From Terana coerulea (Eukaryota; Basidiomycota; Agaricomycetes; Polyporales; Phanerochaetaceae): a stretch of DNA of 64,000 nucleotides. The stretch is taken from NCBI GenBank assembly GCA_024811115.1, contig JAKOGH010000776.1, positions 248,001 through 312,000 of the forward strand. The letters run 5' to 3'. Under the pieces are notes generated by a model. The model was given only the letters and a program-made list of their open reading frames with translations. It ran no database searches and was not told the DNA's origin. Shown piece after piece: positions 11,231 to 24,000 of this stretch. The translations under genes were made by a program, and so were the position numbers. Positions within the stretch are counted from its first letter, which is position 1. Each line of letters starts with the position of its first letter.

Positions 11231-14200
11231 TCAAACGTCTCGCCCTCGACGCCACATCTGGTCTTCTCGAATATCCGGAGCGTAAGCTCCAGATACACCA
11301 GCAAGTGCACGCTGCTGATCCACATCCAGATCGTCTTGGTCCAGCCCTGCTGTCCACCCCGACAGATTCAGAGCTGGGAAGAGACTACCTCCTCCCGCCA
11401 CATCCTGCGGCCGCGAAGATCGTGGGAGCGCCACGTTCCCTGAAGAGCTTTCCGCCACGACGGAGGAAGTGTTGGCGCGCGAAGGCGTTGCTGACCTGGG
11501 CAACGCACTGGGTTCGGCTGTCCTTGACGGAGTTGAAGCGAAGCTGGCCTGTCTGAAGCTTTGCATCTTTCTGCTCAAAGCCTGGAGTACGGTCTGCCTG
11601 TCCGGTCTCTCGACTGAGGTCTCCGGCGACGCCTGCCGCTCGTGATCCTCTTCGTGGCTCATGAATGTCGTGTGGATAGAGGAATCTGAGAGCCCCCGAG
11701 GACGTAGGGTTCGTTGTAGCAGAGTGTCCGGCACGACATCGCGCTCTTCACTGTCTTGCTGCGTCCCGTCGATGACTGCATCTACTATTCGGGACAGCCT
11801 CGGTCCCACTGTACCAAGCGTAGCGTTCCGCATCGCCGCTCGGCCAATGGTCGCCCCTCCCGCCAAGTCGTACCGTCTCCCGCTCAGGCTCGTGGCTCGC
11901 TGCGGCTTTGGAACTACAACCCACGGATCGGTCGCAGTCGCCGGGCGTGGAGCGCCAGCGAAGATGTCCATGACACTCCGCGACGCATCGCCTGAAGCCG
12001 GAGACACGGAACTTCCACTTGCACTCGCGGTAAGCAGGCCCAGATCACCTCGAGCGGCCGTGTTGTGAGCGGACGACATCGTGGTGACCGCGCGTCCCGC
12101 GGCAGCTCCACTGAACTCAACGTTCACTGTCGTCGCGCTGGCAGACAAGGCAGGAGCGCGCTTCGGAACAACGCGAGACGGTGGTCGGAGAGGTGTCCTG
12201 TTCGGCCGAACTGGAGGGGACAGAGCCCTTGCCGCCGCTTCGTCCTGATTCGAGCCACCAGGTAGTCCAAGGAATTTTGACAGAGGAGCAATCCAGCCAG
12301 ACGAAGATGCTGCGGCAGAAGGCACCTCCGGGTTCGCGGCCGTAGCCTTCGCTGGATGCATGGCCATTTCGCTAACTTTTCCGGCAACTGTCGGGTCCAG
12401 GATGACGTCGTTGAGAGTTACGCGGAGCTGACCCATCTCAGAGAACATGTCTTTGAAAAGCTTGAACAAAGCCCGCAAGTCGCGTCGGGTGCATGTGGTT
12501 GTAACTTTCTCGTCTTCTAGCCACGCTCGGAACTGCGTTCGCAGGGCGTTGCTATCGTTAATGATGCTATTCACAGTCGTGCGAGAAAGGTGGGAGACGT
12601 CAGCGCCGATGAGATGTTGTCGCCTCAGCCGCGTGGTCAGTGTCAGAGCATCGGCTTGGGTCATACGGCTTGATAGCGCCGCGACCCGCTCAATCAAAAC
12701 ACCGATGACCGAAGGGTTTGCGTCAGCGAGAGTTGAAGAGTCGGAGTTGCCGTCATGCGAAGACAAATGATCTCCAAGTGACCGAGGAAGGGGTGAAGGA
12801 ACATGTATGCTTGCCGGGGTTTGTGCACCAGTAGCATCCGTCTGCACAGCTTTGGACTGCATGAGTAGCAGAAGCGACTTGTGGGCCGACGGTTTGATAG
12901 GAGATTCGGGCTCATCATCTTTCTCGTCCAGGTCGAAGCTGAGATGTGATGGTGCATATCGTGAACGGGTGAAATCAAGGGGCCGATGAGATCCAGCGGG
13001 GGATATAGGCCGACGACTGGACTCGGGGGTAAGTGGCTCCTACAATCAACGGAGCCGAAGTTCAGCATAAATTCTCGTGGATAGAGGAGAGTACGTACGA
13101 AACCACGTCTACCCGACCGTTCAGTGCTTACAGCTCGTCTTTCTGCCTCGGTCGAAGGGCCCGCCTTCTGCTGCTTGGAGAACATGGACTGAAGTACAGA
13201 TCCAGCCGGAGCCGTGCCGATATGGAAGGGTGACGCTAGTGTTGAGGCATCGTCAAAGATGGACGAACCGATACTGTCATGCGGACGATGTCGCGTGTGG
13301 CCTCCAGCACGGTGCTCTTCAAGTTCGTCCCGTGTGGTCTTCAAATCTTCTCGAGTTTCGCCAAGAAGATTCTGCAGTTCGGCGTTGTCGCGCTTCAGAG
13401 CTTCGTTGTCTTCAACAAGAGACTCAAGCATCTTCGTAACTTCGCTATCATCTTCACGGACGTGTCCAGACTATTGCAGATTGGCGGTCAGGAATAAAGA
13501 GTGGGTCAGCACCCTGCACACGACGCACCATCTGCTGTAAGTTCCGCAAACGATCCCGTGCCCCGCTCAGAATCTCGTCCGACATATCTCGACGATGCGA
13601 CCGCTGCATCTCTAAATCCTCGCGTAAACGAATGACCTGCGCTTGCAGTTTAGCTGAGTACGGCTATTAGTTACTGTTTTTGCAAGCTTCTTTCCTGAGC
13701 TTACTGCACTTGTCCTTCAAGGATGTAATTCGCGCCTCTGCTAGCTTCGAGCTCTGAATGGCGCTGTTGCGTTCTTGATGAATATCATCCTTCTCATGCA
13801 TGACTTGTGCAAGACGCGAATCTATGCCAATGTAACGTGCATTTTGAGTGATCAATTGTGATATCTTCTCTCGGGCATGTTTCAACTCTTCTAGAGCGTT
13901 GTTATGGGTGAGATCCACAATTTCGTTGTTCACCAGGGCTTGCGATAAACGCTAAGAGGGGGCTGTTGAGGGAACAATCACAAGCTCATACAGAACTGAG
14001 CCTACCTTCTCCAAGACAGCATTCTTGAATGGCCGGAAGTGAGACTGGTCGTCGCGGCCTTCACAAAATTAAGACGTACCTCGCGTACCAAGTCCGCGAC
14101 CCGCGCGTCGACCTCCTCATGAGTGCGTCTGTTCAGCAGATATGTCTCATCTCCAAAGTCGTCTGCGCTGGCCACACTGGAGTCCAAGTTTCCTGACTAA

Positions 14201-14576
14201 CATATGTGCTGAGTCTATGGCGCGCCTCCAAAGGAACGTGTGGGGTTTGACCGACCTCGTGTCGCCGGACATACGCTTCGTGCCGTTCAAGAAGTGCTTG
14301 GCCAACCTCTGATGACACTCAGCACACTGGCTCTATGTTGTAAGCGAGCACAATCTGCTCACCTGCGCTCAGAATTAGTTTATTCTTCAAAGCCGTCCAC
14401 GCCTTGCTTGACTCGCAATCCTCGCGTCCGCAGCAACATACGTATGTCTCCGGTGGCTCGGGCGAATGTCCCCGGTTGAAACTGGACAGCGCTGCAGTCA
14501 AGTCGTCGACCATGGCCGTAGCTTTGCGCAGGCTGCTCGGCGAGTCGGGTGTCGCGGGTCGTGAGATCGTGGACAT
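11231..14576 (-). CDS. Basidiomycete coiled-coil protein with N-terminal Cys-rich motif (about 984 aa)
   Basis: I recall similar uncharacterised proteins in Agaricomycetes, but no function. Exons: complement(14363..14576), (14256..14308), (14080..14196), (14006..14023), (13705..13951), (13529..13653), (13099..13470), (11231..13039); phases join to 984 residues. At about residues 43-55 lies ETYVCCCGREDCE, then a helical segment EVGQALLERHEAYVRRHE, then coiled coil across roughly 115-360 (KMLESLVEDNEALKRDNAEL, LKDKCTKLQ), then a 600-residue Ser/Pro/Ala-rich region with one helical block near SNALRTQFRAWLEDEKV. Exon 4 is only 18 nt. Two splice choices are weaker: the donor GTCGGT after exon 2, and GTGCGT versus GTGCAG after exon 6. 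The product may be a scaffold, but nothing in the sequence proves that. Confidence 0.75.
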
Positions 14577-15043
14577 TGTTCAAGTTAGGGTGCTGCTGCG
14601 GGTGGGGGACCCCGCCCGTTATGTGGAGAATAGAAAGAGGCCGCCGCGTTGCTGCAGGGTGTGGATGGAATGAAGCTGCATTCAGGAAGATATGAAAGGA
14701 CGCAAGATGAACGAGAAACCAGCACGCGGTAAGGCCAGCCTCAGCGCTTACAACGACGACGTTCGCCGCAGCCGGACAAGCTGGACTTTCGTTAGGTCGG
14801 GCGAAGTGCTCAGCTCCAAACAGACAGTGGAATTAATCGCACTAATAAGAATACGGTAAATATATGCAACTATATCGGAAACATGCCGAGCAAGTACTTA
14901 GGTAATTAGCGGTACCGTAGAGATTTTGTGATGAATCCAAAAAGCTACAACGACGGACAGATATGATAGCGTGCAGACGCGGACCCCATAGAAATGCAGT
15001 TACAACGAAAAGAATACAGTGTGATAGATGCAGCAAACCAGAA
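14577..15043. other. Spacer between minus-strand genes
   Basis: Holds the 3' flank of the RasGAP gene and the presumed promoter of the 984-residue coiled-coil gene. No other feature recognised. Confidence 0.4.
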
Positions 15044-18000
15044 TTATTCGATGATCTTAGCCACCAGTTGCGCCGTCCATTGAATCATCTTCGGCGTGTC
15101 CCCTCCCGACTGGTTGAACGTGAAGTTTTCCGCGAGCCCTGTCATATTCAAGTCTTCTAGAGCGGCGACGTGGTTACGCGGTGTGTGACCATTGAGCTCG
15201 TCGACCGTGCCTAGTGTCGACGCAGACCCACGCAGCGCGGAAGAGTGCCGCGGATCTTGCATGGCGACCCTGAAGATGTTGGACGCTGAGTTAAGAATGG
15301 CTGCATTCGACGAGTTCGCAAATGAGTCCTTAATCTTGTCCTGCAAGCATTCGAACCTACGTCCATAACTGTCAGTCCAGTCATTTTCTTGAAGTCAGCA
15401 AACTAAACCACTCACATTGAGGATATAACGTCAGGATAGCCATTCGCAATGTCCGAGAGGATGTTGAAAAACATTTCGGTCTCCGGGTCGTCGCCTTGGG
15501 AAGAGGAGAGAATGGCACAGACGAACGCTGTGACATACAAAGCGCCGAGACTATCGTTGATTCCGAGCAGCGTGAAGGGAATCTTGCAGATCGGGTCGTC
15601 TTCTTCTTCCGCAGGCAGCACCTCCTCGGAGAACCACGATCGCTCCGCACCGGCTTCCTGCAGCAGCGTCTTGAAGGACGTCACAGTTGTCGAAAGTGGA
15701 AGAAGAGCAAGGAAGTAACCGAGAGCGTCCGGACATATTGGTGCGCCAACTCCCTCTGCGTCGTGTCCGTGGTCTACGCACGAGTCCACGGTAACACGCA
15801 ACAAACTCCTCAGAGCTGCTTCCGGCGCCTCCCGGAGCATCTGGTGCCGGAGGCCCTTGAATATAATCGCCGCCAGCGTGAAGGAGAAGTTCGCCTGGAA
15901 GGACAAACCCATGAGCTGATCAATCTGGTTGGACACGAAGTCCAATGGGACACGGCTCTCCAGGAGGACGGTCGCGAGGCTTTTCTCCTTAAAGTATCCT
16001 TGATCATGCATCCGCTCGAGAGTCGCCTGGAGCAACAGAATGGCTTCGCTGTATAACGCAATGTGGCCGGATTGCACGAGAGCCACAGCCAGCCAGAATA
16101 GGTGGGCCAGGTAGCGCGGTTTCGGTGCAAAGGCAGGGATGACCTTCCGGATGCACCTAGTCATGCTGACCACGACAGTGGGATCGTCGTCATCGAAGTT
16201 GATCATTGCTGATTTGAGGGCGACGAGCATCTGGTACACCAAATCATCATCGACATCGGAGGTGGCCAGGATACTGAGTGTGACAAAGGCACGGGTTTGA
16301 ATGGCGGGCGATATCTGGAAGGCCGACGACGTGACCAATCCCATCCACCTCGCACGCCACATGTTCAGCAACGCTATTAAAAGTTGTCATGCTGCGAAGA
16401 CGTCTCTGGGAAAATGGCTTACCTTTTGTTCCGGCGAGGGTCTCCATAAGTCTGGCTAGCAGAAGCGACAGTTTCTCCAAAGACTCCAGATATTGTCTAT
16501 CGTTTGGTGGATCGTACACGGCGTAGTCACTGGTAGGGGTAGGGCGCATGAGACCAAATATCTTGAGGCTCTCCGGGGTAGCGAAGTCGTCCAGCAAGGC
16601 CTGAACTTCAGCCGCGGCACTGCCATCACCCGACGCAGTTTTCACCAGGTAGGTCGAATGCAGCTGGTTCACAACCATGCCGTACACAGATGTTCGGACA
16701 AGCAACTGTCCCGTCCCCGCAATCAGACTGACAAAATGGGCGCCTTCGGGCACAAAGATCTGTGCGTGGGTTGCATGGCGAGGAAGGTAATTAGCAACCA
16801 GCGTGAGCCGTGCCAAACAAGCGATCTCGTTCCAATGGACATTATCGGCAAGCGACTTATAAGGCTGGTGGGATGTCTTGCCAAGCACCTGGAAGACCTT
16901 ATGAGCAGGGCACGGAGGGTAGGGAAAACCGTACGAACCTTCCGTATCCGTGACAGTATCCGTCCGCGCACATGGATCGACCGCAGAGCGGACATAGTAT
17001 CAGCAGCAATCTCGCATCGTTGCGAACCGATGCCTCCATCCACCGCAGCTCTCATCAACTCGTCGATCACGATGTTGACGAGGTCGCTTTCGGAGTCGCC
17101 TATCTCTCGCCAAATATACTTCTGACCGACCAGATGGATCTAGGAGTAGCACATTTTAGTGCTGGAATATCCTGTATACCGCACATAACCTTACCTCTTG
17201 GTCGCCGATGGTAAAGTCGATCATAGTGCGGATACAGTCACGAAGCCTTGAGCCGGAGTGCTCGTATAGTGGGTTAGTGGGGTCGACAAATTGTGGAAGG
17301 TTCCTGACCCAGGGACTCATGTACTGCAGGCAGCTGATGCGCTGCGACACAGAGGCCTTGTTCATGCCAGCAGCTACCTCTTGCATGAAGTCGAGGGTGA
17401 GCTGTGGAGCAAACACGGCCAACTTCTCGCTCAATTGCGTGACGAAAAGAGCTGCTCGTCCAGGAACAAAAATCGCTTGAAAGACAAACTGTCAGATGTG
17501 TGAAAGACGGCGAAATGCCACAATACCTTTCGTGGGAACGACGGGCTTGCCCTCAAAGTCAAGGTACGTGCACACCGAGCATAGAAGTTCGTATGAGGCG
17601 ACGCGAAGTTCCTCGTTGTTGCTGCCGATGTTCACCATACCAATATGCAGCAGGGTAGCGATCACGTTGGACAGCTTGGAGAACCGATCTGAGCTTGGAA
17701 CATGGACATTCTTCATAGTACCCTTAGCGGCTCGGATGACCTGAAACGGTGACGGGAAGTCAATACACTATGATCGTGTTGAATGTTTTAAGCCCTTGCC
17801 TTCACGATAGCGTCTCTGTCAGGAGACGTGAAGTACAGCGTGCTGCCGTGCCTGATCTTCCGGATGATGAACTCATTGACCTCATGCCCCGTGGATACGT
17901 TGTAGACATCGCTGATGTCGCCAATCGGAACGATCTCCGTGGCTCTGCAAGACAGCGCGTTGTTGATTAACGTGGCTTTCAACTACAACGATCACGGTTT

Positions 18001-21000
18001 AGAAGAGAATGTGGGAAAGCGCGAGCGGCGTACCGCGACGATGCGTAGATGACTCTGCGCCACTCGAACGGTGACAGGAACTCGCAAAGGCTGGTTATGC
18101 CTCATGTATACATCAGGGAAGTCATCGCCAGTTTCATCTTCTTGTTCAACTGCTGCTTCGTCAGATTTAAGAGATCAAAGATAGTGGTCACGTCAAACGC
18201 ACATGCATAAAATAACGAGGGCAGCTCAGTCGTGTCAGGATAATTCCGAAGCAAGTCGGTAGTTGAGGTATGCATTGAATATCCTTCGGAGAGAGGGATG
18301 CCTAGAGGACAAGGTTATTTACGCCGAACGACGTCTATACCACACGTACCATTCGTCAGGTTGTACAATCTACGCATATATCGCAACGCCAGTGCATTCG
18401 GGGTGAGCATTCGAGACATCTTGTAGCGCCTGCGGATGTCGGACGGGATCAGCTCATACGCAAACTTCAGCCAGTGAATGGGAATTTGCGCTGTCTGCGG
18501 AAAAGCTGTCCAATCGAAGACAATTTCGAAGTCGAGTTCGCTATACAGGGGAGACGTCAAAGTCTACGGAGAGATTTATCAACTCCAGTGTGACTGCGAG
18601 GTTTCAGAACATGACGAACCTTGAAGATGTAGTACAATAGCAGCTCGAGGTCGAGTGCTTCCACCTCGATTTTCGACATCGAAAGAACGAAAACCGTAAG
18701 GTTGTCCTATCAAACTGTAAGGATATAAGACGCAGCGCATAACGGGGCGGAATTGACCTTTGCCACATTGGCCGGTACGAACAAATGCCGCACCGAGGCA
18801 GTGTCCCTATGCGCATAGCGGTTCATCAGGTCGACGAACTCATTGTGAGTGCTGCTGTCCTTGTCCGACTTGACTGGAATGATGGAACTTTGACTGGTAT
18901 CAACAAGGGCGTTGCAGATCGAGTTCCACAAGCGTTTGCCAGCGCCAGTGGCAAGCTCGTCATCATCGCCGCCTTCTGGTTTAGCCGTGCTGAGTAGCTC
19001 CTTGCCGACCTTGTCAGCGTGCTTGTCGAAGAAACGGTGCAGGACGATCGTGTCAGTGTCGTCGTAGGGCGTGTCCAACCATTCTTCGTGGCCGTCTTCT
19101 GGCGGAGCGTATTTCTGTGGTGCAGCGAGTGTTGGTATGACGCACAAACGAGGGTAGAAAATTACGCACGTTGACCTCGCTCAAGAAGCGTGTGACATTC
19201 ACTATGTTTGCTCGTAGGAAGTCATTCAGGGGCACCATGTGGACCTCCTTGCCGAAGAAGATGTTGTTCGCCAAATTCTGCATGATCTTCGCAATGTTCA
19301 TTAGGCCTCGGCGCAGAACCAGGTCCTGAGGAACCTCAACGTCCACGAGCCCAGGGTTGACGATGGCAGGCGAGATAAACCTAGCGGCGATTCAGTGCAA
19401 GACTGCGTAAGATTGACCAAAGGGCATACCTGAGGAATATGAAAGCACCTAGGGCGGGGAACTTGGCTTCAGGCCACACTTCATTGCTTGGCCATAATTA
19501 GCTGTTTGGCTTTGTGCATACAGCCAAAAGTACTTACACCGCTTTCCCTATATGTGCGCAGACCTCGCGGAACATTCTGCATCCAGTCAGCACCACGAAA
19601 TCGTGAAAACACAAGCAACGTACGAGGGGAATGTGGGAACAGATGCTGATACAATTTCAAGGAAGGTTATGGCCATGGTCTCCAGATCCTGCTTATTCTG
19701 CTCGTAGTCCTGATTCGGAGCCTTGGTGGGGTCGAGGTCATACCCATGGCCTGCCGGCAGCTCGCCCATGGCCTTGATGAGAGGTTGGATCAGACTCCTC
19801 AAGTAGTTGTATCCGTAAACTCGAGTGAACGCCGACAAGAACCTGGTGTAAATGGTGTTGCCACGGAAGAGATTGGCTTCGCTTTCTGCAAGCATATGTC
19901 AGTCGTGCGTACCGTGGGATCGAATGTAGTTTAGAACTTACCAGCACTGCCAATTTCCTTGTCTATCATAGCCTTCAGTACGCTCATAAGTGACGACCTC
20001 GTATCGAATATGTTCAGCAGCACGTTGATAATCTGATCCGCTTCTCCAGACGGGCAGACTTGGCAGATCGCCATGGCGAGTCCAGTCTATAGATTTTCAA
20101 CGTTGTGCAACGGGAATGTATGATTAAGGCTGCTCACATCGGCGTTCTTGATGAGCTGTTCCAGTTGTGAGTAGAGTCAACAAGCAGAAGATAACAGATG
20201 ACACACCTCACAGAGCTTACTATGCTTGTTGGCGGCGGGCTGCACTTGCTGAGGATCAAAGCTGATGCCTTTCGCTACCACGCGAGCAAAAACATGCGCG
20301 AAGATCACGCGTTGGCCGGGGTCGGCGTCGTAGGTCATTGGTAGACAATGCTTGATACCGAACTCCGTATTAGCGGTGATCAAGGAAGCCAGACCATTTA
20401 TGATCAGCTCGCGAAGGTCAGTGTCCTTGTTATTTATGCGGGTCTACCAGAAACGATGATTAGCATAAATAATACTGCTCTTCCGCTAAATCGCGGACGT
20501 ACCTGCGAAAAGCTTGTCTGCTCAGACATTCCGTCGTCTTGCATCTACGAAGGAAAATGAGTTGCGGGGATAAACAAGGTACGGTAATGCCGTACTGAGG
20601 GATCTAGTCGACCAAGCATCTTGAACAAGAAGCTGGAGTATCGGATGAAAAGACGAGGAACACTATGCCCGGCGTCTTCCTGGTCGTCCAAAGCCTGTAG
20701 CTCTAACTTGTCGAACAGCTTGACGGCGGTTCGGAGGGTTGCGTAGTTGATCTCTCGCTGGACACGGACGGTTTCCGGGTCGCTGAAACTTGCAGGGTCT
20801 TGGGCCCATTCAATCACGTAGTCTGCGATCGCTATCCGCGCCCCACCATCCTTGCGAATTGACAGAGATTCCGATTGATCCAGGTAGGCATCACAGAGAG
20901 CGCAAAACTTTGTCTTCAGCCGATAGGAGGCGGGTTCATGGAGACGCGTGATCAAAGTCGCCACCGTCAGCAGCATCCCGACGATGTCGACACTCCGCAA

Positions 21001-24000
21001 CTCTTCGCCATTCGCGGCATTCTCGACGATAACCTTGACGATCGAGGTGAACTGTGATGCGCCAGTGAGATCAGTCCAGGGAGGATGTAAAAGGAGGGCT
21101 TGCCTGATCCAGGAATATGACCAGCTGCTCCCACTCGATGGCATGCGCTTCAGCTACTTCAACAAGCACTCTGGAGGTCTCCATGAGCGTCATCTTATGC
21201 GACAAATCGTTCACGAACTTATCGAGGGCCGCCAGAATCTTCGGGAACAGGCGAGGGTGAGCTTCAGTACTGAGCGCTTCTCTTGCCAGGTCACGCGACT
21301 GAGGGGCCTCGGCCAGTAAGAGGTCGACAAGTTGTTCGATGAAGTTGTGAACAAGCTCTCCTGAATTTCTCAAGACTCGCATTGGATCTGGGAGGTATCG
21401 TAAGGGAATGATAGAGGCGAGAGCAGAAGGATCGTGGTCGCCTAGACATGTTGCACCAAAGCTGGCCAGGAAGAGCGTCAAGTTCTGCCACTGAGCTTGA
21501 CGTTGCTACACATTTTGTTAGTGCCAAAAATCATGCCGGGATCAAGACAATACCTCAACTGAGAGAGACTTGTCTCCATTCGGCAGCGGGCCCTCCTCGG
21601 AAGGGTCTAAGGAGCTCCTATTGGTCATCTCTCTGAGTGTACACCACCGCCAGTAGCACTCCTGCCACACCGCGACGTGCGCCGGCGACGGTACGGCCAG
21701 AATCCGCATGAGCTTGCGAATGCGCTTCTGATCTGCAACTCGACCTGCAACGCTCGGTGAGCCATTTGTCAGGAGATTGACTCGGAGATCTGCGCACCAA
21801 GCACAAGAGCCTTGGGATCGCCGAGTTGCTCATACACCGGGTACCGCTTGCCCTTTTCTTCCTGCGATATGAGGTGAGCAGGAGCATTCCCCTTCTGCCT
21901 TTCCGCGCCAGCAATCAACCGCAGGCATGACGCAGCGGCACCGGAGACATTGCGGTCCGCGGAAGTCAGTGTGACCATGAAGGCGATCTCTGCAATGGCG
22001 AAAGCTGGTACCCGCTCGGGGGTTAGTTGAATGGCCCGTACTTTCTCCTGTACCAGCAGCTTAAATCCCGGCCACGTTAAGCGGGCAACGATACACGCAC
22101 CATGGTCGTACGCGTGAAGCGATACAGCAGCTCATGTGCCATCTCCATCCACATTCTCTGGCTTTCAAAGTCAGTTCTGCAGCAGAGCAGCGTTAGGCCG
22201 AAGGAAGCCATCGTGCCTGCACTAAAGGGAACAGATTGAATTTGGATGGGATGAGGGTGAATCAAGCGACAACTTACCCGCAGTGCATCATCCACGTAGA
22301 GCCGCTGGTGAAGGCATTACAGTCTGTGGGGCAATTCCGGATGCCTTCTTGGATGTAACGAATGGTTCGAGCGATACCGTGCTTTATGGAAGGGTCAGCG
22401 GGCGCCTGCCACTGCTCGAGAGTCTGAGGGATCCAGTACGGCTCGTTCTTGATCTGGAGCCCGTCGAGGAACCAGAAGACATCGGCTCTCCACAGAGCCA
22501 TGATCGCGTGTATAGTGAGTTCGCGGTCAGGTAGCGTTTCCGTAGTATACCGCTTCGCCTTCGGACGATAATTCGCCTTCTTCATCATGCCGCTCGAGTC
22601 GACCTCGCTGCGGCGAGTGATAGAGCTCTGAACAACGTATAAGATCATGCTAACCCACAAGCTTAGACGGTCTTACGTGGTATATCGCATATAGTCGGGG
22701 CATAACTTTGACCTTCAAATCATCCAAAGGTTTCTGCCACGGTACTCGCGGAGACTAGGTTGAAGTTCAGCAAACTGCCCGTTTGATGACTATATGTCAC
22801 CTACCTCCGTGATAAGCGTGATACAAGCCTTGATCGCGGAAATCTTGACGGCCTCCGACATCTCCGGTTGCAGAGCTTGCAGGAGGATAGGTATGCTTTC
22901 ACCCTGCGGGAGGAAACGAAACAGCGTCACAAGAGCATCCGCTACGAGTGCCACATCGAGTTCGTCTGGAGACTCCCAGAACGCCTTTGGGCTGCTGTTG
23001 CCAGTCATGCCACCCCACTTGCCAAGCACAGTCTAGAATCCTATAAGATAGCTGCGTCGGTAGCATAGTGTGATCACGAACCTTGAGTTCATGAGCCAGA
23101 TCAGAGGCCAGGGCTTGCAAAGGTATTTCTTCGCCCGGTTGGATACGTGACGCCGCTCGACAGATATCCAGGATGCAGATGGTAGCAACGTCCGACCCTC
23201 GAGACTGATGAAGCATGGCTCGTACCAACACTTGAGTAAAACCACGGTCCTAATAATCAACAGTGATGATTATGACGGATGATAATCAATTTCCAGAGCA
23301 GAGACTCGCCTTCCGGGCATGGTTGACGGGAATTGCGCCAGAATGTAGGTCATACTCCGACTTGATTCTGTCATTGCTGATGCACATGAGGACGGTCAAC
23401 GCTGGCCACACTGCCGCTTTATTGGACGCGTCAACCAACAGGTGTAGGAGGTCGAACACTCGTTCCGGAGTGCCTTCCAGCCTGCGATGGTGCCTCTGCG
23501 CATCATCGAATTCCTCCTGATGAAACTCAATCCAGTTCCAGACTGCCGTTCGAAGGGGACCTGCGATGGCCATCTGCGCCTCGCGCCTCATGTTGACCAG
23601 AAGAGAGGACAGTTCTAGAAGCCGTAACAATCAGACAGGACGCGTAACGAAGAACGATGTATGCGTACCTGTCAGAAGCTGCACCAAACGCGCCCGATCC
23701 AACCAGCAATGCGTCATCAGACGCACATCCATAATATCCAGATCTTCTTCACTCGTGCTTGCGAGGTTGTGTATCTTGGTCTTGATGCGCGTAAACACAA
23801 CGGGCCAGTTGGAGGCAGAGAGGTGATATATCACTCTTCCAGAGAACTTAGCGATCATCGTGTTCAGCGACAATCCGGAGCTGCAGAGTACAGACGACGT
23901 CCTCTCATACGAAATGGTGTGTTGCGGGAAGGTGAAGGCCGTGCGTATACTGGGTATCGCCGGTTGGTTGCGCATGAACGAAGGAAGCTTCGCGCGCGTG

